DNA of 64,000 nucleotides. Origin: Rhabdornis inornatus. Taxonomy: Eukaryota; Chordata; Aves; Passeriformes; Rhabdornithidae. The stretch covers positions 4,567 through 68,566 of the forward strand of contig VWZS01002414.1 in NCBI GenBank assembly GCA_013397075.1. The letters run 5' to 3'. The notes under the pieces were generated by a model. It saw nothing but the letters and a program-made list of their open reading frames with translations. It was not told the origin of the DNA and ran no database searches. The translations under genes and the position numbers were made by a program. Below, in pieces: positions 25,201 to 34,100 of this stretch (within the stretch, counting starts at the first letter, position 1; every line of letters starts with the position of its first letter).

Positions 25201-28200
25201 ATTGAAGATAGCTTTTTGACACAAGTGTTGGAAGAGCCAACAAGGCAAGGTGTGTTGCTGGACCTTGTACTAAAAAACGAGGAGGGACTGAGTGAAGATG
25301 TGAAGGTTATAGTGACCTTCACTGTAGTGATATGAGATAATGGATCATAGGATCTATGTGGTGGAAGCAGAGTCGTAACAGGACTAGCACCCTAAACTTC
25401 CATAGAGTTAACTTCAACTTCTTCAAAGATCTACTTAGAGGAATCCCATGAGATGGAGCTCTAGAAGAGAATAGAGTCCAAGAGAGGAGGTCAGTATTCA
25501 GGCATCCCTTCCTCCAAGCTCAAATCCTGCATATCCCTGTGATAAAAAAGGCACAGAGAGCAGGAGATCTGCATGAATGAGCAGAGAGCTTCTAGCAAAC
25601 CTCAAATAGAAGAAAGAAATTTATGAGATATGGAAAAAGGGACAGGCCATGTAGGAAGGTGAGGAACATTGTCAGAATATGCAGGAATGCAACCAGGAAG
25701 GTTAAGGCCCACTTGGAATTGAGCCTGGCAAAGGATATCAATGAAAACAAGAAGGTATTCTACAAGTACATCAGCAGCAAAAGTAAGATTAGGGAAAATG
25801 TGGGAATGCAGTTCAATCAGATAGGTGTCCTGGTAATGAGAGACACAGAGAAGGCAGAATTACTGAATGCCTTCTTTGCCTCAGTCTTGAGGCTGGGGAT
25901 TTGGCTGATCACTTGGAGGCTGTGATGTCATTCAAGTGGAACTTGACAGGCTGGAAAGTTGGGCAGAAAGAAACCCGAGGAGGTTCAACAAGGGCAGCTA
26001 CAGGTCCTGGACCTGGGGAGGAATAACCCCAAAACCAGAACAGATTGGGACTGATGTACAAGACACCAGCTCTGTGGAGAAGGACCTAGGGGTGCTGGTG
26101 GATAGCAAGTTGACCATGAGCTGACAGAATGTCCTGGGGGCCAGGAGGGCCAGTGGGACCCTGGAGTGCATCAAGAAGAGTATGGCCAACAGGTCAGGGA
26201 GGGGACCCTGCCCCTCTGCACTGCCCAGGTGAGACCACATCTGGAATGCTGTGTTCAGTTCTGGGCTCCGGAGTTCAAGAAAGACAGAGTTTCTATAGAG
26301 GGTCCAGCAAAAGCCATAAAGATGGTTAAGAGGCTGGAGCATCTCTTATGAGGACAGACTGGGAGCTGAGCCTGTTTACACTAAGGAAGGGAAGACTCAA
26401 AGGGGATCTCATAAATCAATATAAATACCTCAAAAGCATGTGAAAGGATGGGGCCAGACTCCCTTCAGTGGGGCCCAGTGAAAGAATGAGGAGCAGTGGC
26501 CATAAAATAAACCACATCAAGTTCAACCTCAACATGAGGAAGAGCTTCTTTACATTGAGGGTAGCAGTGCACTGAAACAGGCTGCCCAGGGTGGTCATGG
26601 AATCTCCTGCTCTGGAGACATTCCAAGCCCACCTGGATACATTCCTGTGAAAACTGCTTTAGGAGACCCTGCCTTGGTAAGGGGATTGTGTTGCATGATC
26701 TCCAGATGTCCCTTCCAACCAATTCTGTATACGTCACTCAAATGCAACTTATATACTTCGGAAGCTATGCAAGAAAAAATTTCTACTTGAATCTGTAGGC
26801 AACATGTTCGAAAAATAGAATTATCCTGAAAGAGGGCAAGTTGTTTGCCAAGGCATAAGCAGTTTTGTAGAAGCCAGTGATGTGTCCCTTCAGCTGACTG
26901 GCTGCTGGAATACCTACTACACACTGAGAGCTGTCTGTCACTCATGCACATTTAGGACAAGATGTTGGGCTACTAACCTGACCAGCCAATCAAAGAGGAG
27001 TCTAGACTGTGCAAATAGTCCAGGAACCTGACCAACTGGAAGATAGATATTCTTTCTCTAAATGCCTTTAGCCTCCTGCCTCAGTTTCTCTTGTCTGTAG
27101 TATATGCAAAATTCCTGAGGCATGTCTAGAGACACTGGGTTACAGTATGGCAAGACAGTGTTACAGCAGTTATGTCAGAGTTGCATACATTTAAATCCTA
27201 ATAAGGACCACAAGAAGCACTCTTCTACTGACTTTGTATCCTCAACTTCTGCTAATTTTTCAAGGTTTTTTTCAGTCTTGTCTTTTCTTGCCTGCTTCTG
27301 TAACTTCAGAAGCCAGATAGGACATGTTGGTATGTTAAAATTGTCATACACTTCCTCCCAATACCTCTGGGCATCTGCTCATTGTTCAGGAGGTCACTTA
27401 GTGCACAAGATTGTTATATGAAATACTAGATGTGATTAAAACCCCCTGTAACAGTAAATTGAAAAGTAGTAAGTAACCTCTTTGCTTTATACATTAAAAG
27501 TTGCATGATGCTATGCCTGTTCCTTGTGATCAGAAACCCTCTGTCTCAGCTTTAGGCCATTTTCCAGTTCTCGATCATACAGCAGGGTGATAGTGACAAA
27601 TGCTCCAACATCCCAAAACTATGGTTAGCTGTTCTGAAACTTCTTTAGTGAAAACTTTCTGCAATGTCTTCAGTTTTAGGAGAGAGATTTTTATTTTTTT
27701 ATTCCTTGAATTGTTTTAACAAGCTGACTACTTTTAGGCACACTGTAACATTACCACCACTCATCTGATGAATCCAGACGAGCTATTGAATGAAATAATC
27801 ACTGTTCTTTCAAAGAAGCATGTTGAGTACGTTCAAAAGGGGTAAGTGTAAAATATGACGAGTTAAATTTGTATTTGTCTAAATGGTTGCTAGTCCAGTC
27901 TTTATAAAGCAAAGTATTTAAACTTAGTTTCTTGACTTAATTTCTTGATATATTGTAAAATAATCTTTACAGAAAGTGTACAAAGCACTAAATGAATGTG
28001 TGCAGTAAAACCTGCCCACACAGTGCAAAACTATGTTAAGTCCGTTTTAGCAGAGCTCTTTCAGTAACAGGTATAAACCAATAGCAGTACGGTAACACTC
28101 AGGAAAAATTCACATCAGCCTGTCTCATGGGAAATTTTAAATACCAAAAGTTGCTTTAGGTATAGTCATGTGACCAAATGGGACAATTTTGGAAAATAGT

Positions 28201-29142
28201 GTAGATACCTTTTAACTCTTATTCTTGGCAGTTAAAATACATTAGCCTTTAGGCAGGAGGTCGGTACATTTTAAAAGGTGTGCAGAAGCCACACAGCTTT
28301 TTGTGGATTATTTGAATTTGTACTGCTTACTAGCTACACTAAGCTAGTGATTGGTTAGATTGGTTCTTACTTTTGATCAAACCGAAAGACTATTTCCTGA
28401 GCTCCCAGTGCATGAAATAACCATTGTGCTCACCTTTCAATATGCACTTTTTCAAGTTCTTGAGTATTTCAGTGATGGGTATTGGTAGAACATCAGAATA
28501 TACATCAACCTCTGATGCATTTTCAAACTCATAATATGGAAGGATGCTGGATTGCACAGCAGCACCTGCTCCCATTGTAATCGTTCAAACTATGCATTCA
28601 GTTTTTCCTATTTTCACACCAGCTGAGCTGCAGCCAACAGAGAGGAGAGTGTTCTTGTCTAGGAAAAACATAGGAACTTTCAATCATTCCAGCTCTGAGG
28701 ATGGGGGCCTTTGGCTAACGGGTTCTTGTGGCAGGGTAGGACATCGGTGCTGTGTATTGGTCTCAGAGCATAATAATAAATATGATGCCCTGAAACTACG
28801 GTATTCACAAAGCTCACAGGTGACTAATTTGTGGACTGTTTAACAATATTCTGAACAGCAATGGTATATTTTATTTTAAATGCTTCTATTAATTTAAAAT
28901 AGTATTGCAAAAAACAAATCTGAAATGGTTCAATAATTGTTCTGTTTTCCCTTCTGTTTTATAGTTATACCCTGAAATGTCAAACACGGTCAGATTTTGG
29001 TAAAGTAACTATGGAGTTTAAGTTAGAAGTATGTCAGCTCACTAAGCCTGAAGCAGTGGGTATCCGGCGACAACGGCTTAAAGGTGATGCCTGGGTCTAC
29101 AAAAGGCTGATAGAAGACATCTTATCTAGCTGCCAAGTGTGA
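7212..29142 (+). CDS. MELK: MELK, maternal embryonic leucine zipper kinase (17 coding exons)
   Basis: A Ser/Thr kinase of the AMPK/Snf1-related family, active in mitosis, proliferating progenitors and early embryos. Coding exons: 7212-7275, 7573-7658, 8086-8202, 8727-8870, 10380-10448, 11546-11638, 12737-12835, 15764-15832, 16372-16470, 17468-17554, 18905-19033, 19919-20065, 20717-20942, 22614-22707, 23142-23310, 27738-27841, 28965-29142. All introns are GT-AG and all phases join, giving 657 residues (human 651). Visible landmarks: glycine loop GTGGFAKV (21-27), ATP lysine in VAIK (K42), HRDLKP (132-137), DFG (152-154), activation-loop TCCGS (T169, S173), UBA-like segment about 284-322, and KA1 domain in the last 50 residues. 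The start was chosen because it opens the exon encoding the N-terminal strand, two residues longer than human, with no upstream ATG in that exon. The linker (exons 11-13) is divergent, as expected for the family. Exon 7 carries a duplicated acceptor. The identity is secure; exact use of the exon 12 donor and the 5' UTR exon is inferred. Confidence 0.96.
7573..7658 (+). CDS. MELK: MELK coding exon 2
   Basis: Completes the glycine loop and encodes GFAKVKL through VAIKIMDK, including the ATP-binding lysine K42 (human K40). The acceptor is TTCCAG, the donor GTAATC at 7659, and the exon ends in phase 0. Confidence 0.93.
8086..8202 (+). CDS. MELK: MELK coding exon 3
   Basis: Encodes 39 residues covering the alphaC helix and strands 4-5 of the kinase N-lobe (MKDLSHQHICRLYHV, then IFMVLE at the hinge). 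The acceptor is TTTTTAG, the donor GTAAGG, and the phase is 0/0. Confidence 0.94.
8727..8870 (+). CDS. MELK: MELK coding exon 4
   Basis: Encodes 48 residues from YCPGGELFDYII to the catalytic loop HRDLKP, which ends exactly at the exon boundary. A T-rich tract precedes the acceptor and the donor is GTAAGT at 8871. It is the most strongly conserved exon of the gene. Confidence 0.95.
9565..9970 (-). mobile_element. Old CR1 LINE fragment in MELK intron 4
   Basis: Diverged reverse-oriented CR1 3' region: the GGTTGGGAAGGGACTT core at its left edge, then AAAAGGCTGCCATGAGGTCT and CTCAGTTTCTCCTCAT toward the right, in the order expected of the reverse complement of the CR1 ORF2 end. Confidence 0.6.
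10380..10448 (+). CDS. MELK: MELK coding exon 5
   Basis: A 23-codon exon with ENLLID, then LIDFGLCAKPK, holding the metal-binding DFG motif (residues 152-154). The acceptor is TTTTACTAG, the donor GTAAGG, and the phase is 0/0. Confidence 0.94.
11546..11638 (+). CDS. MELK: MELK coding exon 6 (activation loop)
   Basis: A 31-codon exon with the T-loop TCCGSPAYAAPELIQG. T169 and S173 correspond to the two autophosphorylation sites known in human MELK (T167, S171). The acceptor is GTTCTAG and the donor GTAGAT. Confidence 0.94.
12651..12767 (+). repeat. 58-bp tandem duplication spanning the MELK exon 7 acceptor
   Basis: Two exact head-to-tail copies, 12651-12708 and 12709-12766; the match runs one base further. 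Each holds the likely branch-point region, the run TTTTTTAG and the first 30 bases of exon 7. The period is not a multiple of three. It could be a real recent duplication or an assembly error. Confidence 0.97.
12737..12835 (+). CDS. MELK: MELK coding exon 7 (frame-keeping form)
   Basis: A 33-codon exon from ADIWSMGVLLYALLCG to VYRKIM, the same length as the human exon. The acceptor AG at 12735-12736 keeps the frame. An identical acceptor lies 58 nt upstream (AG at 12677-12678) because the splice site and the first 30 exon bases are tandemly duplicated. Use of that upstream site would add 58 nt and create a stop at 12796-12798. The donor is GTAGGT at 12836. Confidence 0.93.
12836..15763 (+). 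other. MELK intron 7
   Basis: A 2.9-kb A/T-rich intron. Apart from a CR1 3' fragment near 13.8 kb nothing is recognised. Several TATA-like and AATAAA strings are in keeping with base composition. Confidence 0.7.
13768..13890 (-). mobile_element. CR1 3'-end fragment in MELK intron 7
   Basis: ATCATAGAATATCTTGAGTT followed by GGAAGAGAGC and CAAGTCCAACTCCCTGC is the reverse complement of the CR1 3' terminus, including one unit of the ATTCTATG end repeat. Truncated to about 120 bp. Confidence 0.75.
15764..15832 (+). CDS. MELK: MELK coding exon 8
   Basis: A 23-codon exon, RGKYSTPNWLSPSS through DQMLQ, in the kinase C-lobe. The acceptor follows a long T tract and the donor is GTAAAG. The phase is 0/0. 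Confidence 0.93.
16372..16470 (+). CDS. MELK: MELK coding exon 9
   Basis: A 33-codon exon, VNPKKRITVQHLLSHPWLM onward, which closes the kinase domain with the conserved arginine of subdomain XI. The donor is GTAAGT at 16471. Confidence 0.94.
17468..17554 (+). CDS. MELK: MELK coding exon 10 (UBA-like region)
   Basis: A 29-codon exon, LGHLDEDCVTELSLFHEQ onward, matching the ubiquitin-associated-like segment that packs on the kinase domain in this family. The acceptor is CTTGCAG and the donor GTAAGA. Confidence 0.92.
18905..19033 (+). CDS. MELK: MELK coding exon 11
   Basis: A 43-codon exon that begins WKYDHMSATYLLLLSKKARG, the end of the UBA-like region, and then passes into the divergent linker. 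The acceptor is CCCCACAG and the donor GTAAAC. Confidence 0.93.
19147..19277 (+). mobile_element. tRNA-Ile-derived SINE (TguSINE1-like) in MELK intron 11
   Basis: The head reads GTTAGCCCAACTGGTTAGAG, then CATGGTGCTAATAACACC and GATCC, matching the D arm, AAU anticodon loop and B box region of tRNA-Ile. A CR1-like tail follows, with GACTTGGTGATCTTTGAGGG and CAGAATATTCTGTG. This layout is known for the songbird SINE TguSINE1, mobilised by CR1. The B box is altered, so it is an old copy. Confidence 0.85.
19919..20065 (+). CDS. MELK: MELK coding exon 12 (divergent linker)
   Basis: A 49-codon exon from SEKTVMCEDM to HGMKQ, acidic and serine-rich, with little similarity to human, as is usual for this linker. 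The favoured donor is CAG/GTGTTT at 20066. A second in-phase donor, AAG/GTCTTA, lies 30 nt downstream at 20096 and would add ten residues without a stop. The first fits the donor consensus better. Confidence 0.8.
20717..20942 (+). CDS. MELK: MELK coding exon 13
   Basis: A 226-nt exon whose acceptor TTGTAG itself contains an in-frame stop just upstream, which fixes the exon start. It includes KKHKNKENVETVSALKNEM, aligning with the human KLKNKENV region, and a proline-rich APKTP motif. The donor is GTATGT and the exon ends one base into a codon. Confidence 0.9.
22614..22707 (+). CDS. MELK: MELK coding exon 14
   Basis: A 94-nt exon that enters in phase 1 and ends with two bases of the arginine codon in PERR. 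It encodes APIKKPTNPTNAG and AAAEILPERR, the latter aligning with human ISPERR. The acceptor is TTTCTTTCAG and the donor GTAGGT. Confidence 0.91.
23142..23310 (+). CDS. MELK: MELK coding exon 15
   Basis: A 169-nt exon, SVELDLNLAHVD then KIFGSFERGLDKVITML and a basic stretch, ending at PRKLK. It leads into the KA1 domain and is closely conserved with human. The donor is GTATGG. Confidence 0.94.
23850..26735 (+). mobile_element. Decayed CR1 LINE in MELK intron 15, with internal deletion
   Basis: Sense-oriented CR1 relic. Around 24080-24480 it matches the ORF1 esterase-like part (EICCLPGARIHGV, VTNDAAS, DGRDPPV). 25020-25330 is the ORF2 endonuclease end (VYYNPPD, FNHPDT, TQVLEEPTRQGVLLDLVL). 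25700-25900 matches AELLNAFFASV. At about 25920 it jumps to ELDRLESWAERN, so the reverse transcriptase core is missing. 25936-26735 is the ORF2 C-terminus and 3' UTR, ending near CCCTTCCAACCAATTCTGTA. Stops and frameshifts are many. Confidence 0.88.
27738..27841 (+). CDS. MELK: MELK coding exon 16
   Basis: A 104-nt exon, AHCNITTTHLMNPDELLNEI onward to VEYVQKG, the first half of the KA1 (kinase-associated 1) domain. The donor GTAAGT at 27842 leaves two bases of the glycine codon. Confidence 0.93.
28965..29142 (+). CDS. MELK: MELK coding exon 17 with stop codon
   Basis: The last exon, YTLKCQTRSDFGKVTMEFK through GIRRQRLKGDAWVYKRLIED to ILSSCQV and TGA at 29140-29142. It forms the second half of the KA1 domain, which binds anionic lipid and restrains the kinase in related proteins. 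The acceptor is TTTTATAG. Confidence 0.95.
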
Positions 29143-29302
29143 GTGGCAGAGTCTTTTATCACGATGTTTTAGAAAGGTATTTTCAGAGAAGCAATTCTTT
29201 CTCACAGTCACAGCTATATGTGAAAAATCTGTCATCTTGGGTTTTTAACCATCCCTCTTTGTACATATTCCTTCTGTATGCTTCCTTTAATATTAGGTTT
29301 GT

Positions 29303-29308
29303 AATAAA
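29303..29308 (+). terminator. MELK poly(A) signal
   Basis: A canonical AATAAA 161 nt after the stop codon, followed by T-rich sequence. Cleavage would be expected near 29320-29335, giving a short 3' UTR of about 180 nt. Confidence 0.75.
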
Positions 29309-29325
29309 TGTTTTGCAACTGCGAC

Positions 29326-32300
29326 TTCTCTGAAGTGAAATTGTGTAACCATTCACTTGCTTACATACTTTTCACATATCTGGGTTAAAAACGTACTGGT
29401 TTTATGTGCTGAAGCTTATTGTGGGATGCCTTCAGTTATCAAGTGCATGGTGCACAGTAATAGTCATTTGCATAATTCTCTTCCTGTCTCTCCTTAAGTA
29501 GGATTTATTGAGATCATTAACTAAGTCACAGCTGTGGTTCCCAGAGTTACACTATATGCTCAGTGTTGTACAAAATAGGATGGGCTTCAATAAATGTGAA
29601 GTCAAGAGTGCTAGGATTTAAACTGATCCCATATAAAGCATTGCGCTATCTCATTATGAAGCCTCAGTGATGCTTAACAAGCCTGTGCACTTTCTGATGC
29701 TCTTGTGTTAATGTGATAATAGGAGGATCTCTGAAGAACACTACCACCTTTGAAGTGTTCTGAATGGAGAAGGCATTTGTCACCCAACTATCTACAAGGA
29801 ATTCAGTGACACTTTTAAAAGAACTTAAGCACCAGAAATAAAACTTGAAATATATAGAACAAAGCAAGAACATCTATGAGTTGATTGGGGGATTGCTACC
29901 ATACCTTGAAAACAGATGCATATCTCCCTATGCTTGTACTGGGTGTTGTGTGGAGTGTTGATTTCTGCTTTTAGTTGTGCTACAGCAGAAACCACACCAG
30001 GCTATGCCCAAGCAGCAGCAGTGGGAAGACGTATGTTGAAGCCTTTCTCTATGCGATGATATTCAGTAATACCTAGACAAGTTGACAGTGTGCTGAAGCT
30101 TTTTCTTAAACAGGAGTTAACTGCCATATGCTGCATGTAAGCCCCACGTTATTGCCCCTTAACTAAAGCCTGAGGCACATCCACCTAAGGATTGGGTGGG
30201 TGAGAGAGCTGAACATTGCTGGAAGCTTGCAGTGACAGCTGCTAATGAAAGCTGTCTGCTTGGTCTCTTGTAACCATTACCTCAGGAACTGGAGGCTTAT
30301 TTTGTCTGTATCAAGATAGAAGCATCCATCTATTTTGTTTCCAATGCTGGGTTGTCCAGTTGCTGCTTTATAGATAGGTAAAGGAACGGGAACATTTTTA
30401 TTGGATTTCAAGAAAAAGTAGAAATGTTGGGAAGGAAGGAGAGCAAAGACTGCTGCTCCTTGAAATATTTCTGGTCAAGAACATTTTAGGTGCAGAAGGG
30501 ACAAGTAGGAAAAAGAGGACAGCATGAACAATGACACAAACCCACCTGAGAGACAGTAAGAGAGGTAGTAATGAGACCCGGGGTGGTTGGTCACATTAAT
30601 TGATAAGAGGGTGTGGAACATGATCACGTTCACTTTGGAAAGGTTATCTAATCAAGGACTTTGTCAAATGGGATACTAAGGAAAAGTGGGAAAGCCAGAA
30701 ATTAAAATAGGGGGGTGCAAATCTGATAGGCAGTCCTGCAAGAAGACTAGGACTTGATGGTTATGATTCCCTTCAACTTGACGCATTTTATTATTCTAGC
30801 CTGTGACAGAAGGACAACAAAACAAGCCTGTCAGTCACAGCAAGTGCAAGGGCTCTGGGGAAACTCCATCAAATCAGAACTTTGCACTTGGTGAGACTGG
30901 AATCTTGAGGGTCTGGGGTATTGAAAGTGATGGTGCAATGTTGCCAGCTGACAGGGCAATGCACAGAGGTCTCAGCCTGGTGTTGGCTATGTCTCCCCCA
31001 ACACAGGTGTATACATGTATTCCCCAGCAAGCAAGAAACTGGACCAACAAGAAAGGCTGGGGCCTCAGGTCTGGGCAAAGGTGTCACATGGGCGGAGGGT
31101 GGGTGTTGGTTTTGAGGCAGACACAGAAGCCTGGCGTGTGCCCATGGGCCAGTGTGCAAGTGCTGCATGCTTGCAGTAAGCACCACACTGAACTAGATGG
31201 TGAGCAGGGGACCCATATGGGTCAGAGTCTAGAATACATTCTGGGGTACCCTTGACTATGCCTATGCTGTAGTAGGCAACTATGCTCTTGATGTCCATTA
31301 ACTGCTAGTACTGAAGTGTGAATGGTGATGCCCATACAGCACAGGAGATCTCGTACGTAGTGTGTAACTGGCACGTTAATTTAAAGACTTGTGTTGGTAA
31401 AAGCAGAGCTAGCCTATTTTTCTAACAAATTGGTACTTAAAGCTTCATATTAGCACTTAAATACTTTCAGTATTCCCAGCTGCAGCATGACACTCCTGTT
31501 TGGTTTCTGCATGCTGAAATTTGAGTCTGCTAAATATCAGCTCTCAGTTGGGAATCAGCTAAAACTGTCAGTGGAGCAGCTGAGGGTTAGAGCTGATGTG
31601 TATCTGGAGTGCTGCAGTATCATGTGATCTCTGATTTTCCTTGCTTTCTTGTTTCAATACAAACTTCTCCCCAAGAATTTGAATCTGGAATCTTCTGCCT
31701 AGAATTTGATCAGAATGAAATAAGGTAGAAAATGGAAGGGCTGATAGAAGGAGGCGTATTGATAGCAGTTTCACTAATGAATAGCATGACATGTTTTAAA
31801 TCACCAGTCACAGTCATAAAGCCCAAGGGCTGAAGAATTGAATCATTTACTTGCTTTTGCATTCCTTGAGTTTTAAATTCAGGAGTGACTATGGAAGTAT
31901 CCTGAACTACCCAAACTGCCACTGCTCAAAAGCGCATTCTCTGTAACTATCTTCTCCCTATGGTGACAAAACTGATGTTGTGAACAGACAAGAAGTAATT
32001 AGGATGTCTTGTTCATTCTTTCTAAGCTGAAGATCACTAATTTGATTCACATTGTCTTATAAGCTCTGATGTGTGAAATAAGGTTCTTCATAAGCTACCA
32101 TCCTGACTTTTTTTATTAATATTCCTTGCTGTGAATACATAACATTTGGTGATAGGAATTAGAAAACAGGCAAGAAACAGGAATCATATGTGCCTTTTTT
32201 TAAACCAAACTGCTGCTACTATATCACTAATTTTTTTTTACTTACATTGCTGGTAAGCTATTTCACCTGACCTCAGGTGGAACTCAAAGACAAAACCAGA

Positions 32301-32552
32301 GATTAACAGATAAAGGAGCTATGTGGATGAGGAGAAGTATGGGTTCTGCCCCAAGCTTGTGGAAACCATTGCACAGGCAAACACAGGGCCCGGTTTGTTT
32401 TGCTTGCCTGTGTTCACTCAGCCAGGTTGTGAAATGTCATAGGTGTCTGTCAGCCTTGAAAGCATGCTTGCTTTGCTATTCCTAAGGACCTGTACTAATG
32501 TCAATCCCTTGGAATTTCTTTTGGAATCTAAACTCAATTTATGTTCATTATT
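29326..32552. other. Intergenic DNA downstream of MELK
   Basis: No exon-like frames, RNA genes or clear repeat ends are recognised. A 150-codon plus-strand frame at 30803-31255 lacks any recognisable domain and conserved composition and is not called. Confidence 0.5.
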
Positions 32553-32812
32553 TGTCCAGGTTTGGGCTGGGATCGAGTTCACTTCTTCCCAGGAGCTGGT
32601 ACAATGCCATGTTTTGGGTTTAGGAGGAGGATAATATTGGTAACACACAGACATTTTAGCTGTTGCTGGGCAGTGGTTAACCTAAGTCAGGAACTTTCAG
32701 CTTCTCATGCTCTGACAGCGAGCAGTCCAGGGGGCACAGCCTGGATAGCCCAACCGACCCAAGGGATATCTAAACCACAGGGTCCCTTCAGCAGCATTTA
32801 ACACTGTGGGCA
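32553..32812 (+). mobile_element. Partial ERV LTR of a songbird type, sense
   Basis: Starts TGTCCAGGTTTGGGCTGGGA and continues with TTTTAGCTGTTGCTGGGCAG and CAACCGACCCAAGGGATATC, features remembered from a common passerine LTR family. It is cut off where the next, opposite LTR begins at 32813, so only the U3 part is present. Confidence 0.65.
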
Positions 32813-33811
32813 TGTCATGGTTTGATGCTGGCCAAACACCAGGTATCCATTAAAGCCACCCACCCACCCTCACCTGCTGCAGCTGTGCAGAGGAGAGAAA
32901 ATTTAATAAAGGATTCATGAGTTGAGGTAAGAACCAGGAGAAAACACTCCAAGGGCAAAACAGGTTCAGTTTAGAAATATTAAGTGAATTTATTAGTAAC
33001 AAAATCAGAGCAGGAAAATGAGAAATAAAATAAGCCCCTAAAAATAATTTTTTCTCCCTTAACACTTCGCTCCTTCCCACTGACAGTGAAGGGAGGCAGG
33101 GAGTGGGGGTTTTGGTCAGTTTTTCACACTAGGTTTTCTTCTGCTTGGCTCAGAGAGAGAAGTCATTCCTCTCTGAGACCATNCACCAGGTATCCATTAA
33201 AGCCACCCACCCACCCTCACCTGCTGCAGCTGTGCAGAGGAGAGAAAATTTAATAAAGGATTCATGAGTTGAGGTAAGAACCAGGAGAAAACACTCCAAG
33301 GGCAAAACAGGTTCAGTTTAGAAATATTAAGTGAATTTATTAGTAACAAAATCAGAGCAGGAAAATGAGAAATAAAATAAGCCCCTAAAAATAATTTTTT
33401 CTCCCTTAACACTTCGCTCCTTCCCACTGACAGTGNGTCAGCTCCAGCGCCTGCAGCACCTCCTTCCGCTCCTTCTCCACTGACCTTGGTGTCTCCATGT
33501 TGTTTCTCTCATACGTTCTCACCTCCTCTTCTCTAGTTGGAATTAAAACTGTGCCACCACCTTTGGGTTTTATTTCTTCTTAAATATATTATGGCAGAGG
33601 CATTACCATCTTCTCTAGTTGGCCCAGCCTTGGCCAGNTGAGAACTTGTCCAGTGTGGTTCCAATCTCACAAGCAGCAGTCGTCCCAGAACTGCTGCTGT
33701 GGGAGGCACTCTTCCACAGGATGCAGTCCTCCAAGGACAGGCTGCTCCACTTTGAAAACAGGNCTCTGTGGCCCCCATGCTGTCAAAAATCAGGCCATAA
33801 AAACCAACACA
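32813..33811 (-). mobile_element. Antisense ERV LTR, with assembly joins
   Basis: Left edge TGTCATGGTTTGATGCTGGC and right edge AAAAACCAACACA give TG..CA ends. Internal blocks such as CAGCACCTCCTTCCGCTCC and GGCATTACCATCTTCTC are of a passerine LTR type. Four N bases (33183, 33436, 33638, 33763) interrupt it. A 252-bp block is printed twice, so the real length is nearer 650 bp. Confidence 0.65.
32837..33435. repeat. Exact 252-bp direct repeat around an N (assembly join)
   Basis: 32837-33088 and 33184-33435 are identical, with N at 33183 and N at 33436. The second copy is probably an unmerged contig end, not a biological duplication. Confidence 0.85.
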
Positions 33812-33880
33812 GGGGAGAAGGAAGAAAAGAGGGACAGCATTTGTCTTCTTGAGTCGTGGTTAGGTGTGAAGGAATCTTGG

Positions 33881-34100
33881 TGTCATGGGTTTGGCTGAGC
33901 ACATTCATGCCCATGGAAAGTGGGGAATTAATTCATTGATTAACTTTGCTTGTGTGCTTTTTCTTTGCCTATTAAACAGTCTTGATCTCAAGCCAAGGAT
34001 ATTAACTTTTACCCTTCCATTTCTTTCCCCCATCTCACTGAAAGGGAGTGAGCAAATGGCTGGGTGGGGCTGAGTTGTCAGCTGTGATGAAACCATGACA
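33881..34100 (+). mobile_element. Short solo LTR, 220 bp, sense
   Basis: Bounded by the perfect 8-bp inverted ends TGTCATGG and CCATGACA. A TATTAAACAG poly(A)-like site followed by TCTTGATCTCAAGCCAAGG and the GGGAGTGAGCAAATGGCTGG block resemble the R-U5 part of the passerine LTR. U3 seems largely deleted. No flanking duplication is seen. Confidence 0.65.

Noticed and set aside
30803..31255. 150-codon plus-strand frame downstream of MELK
   Set aside because: No domain, low-complexity composition, and a comparable minus-strand frame overlaps it.
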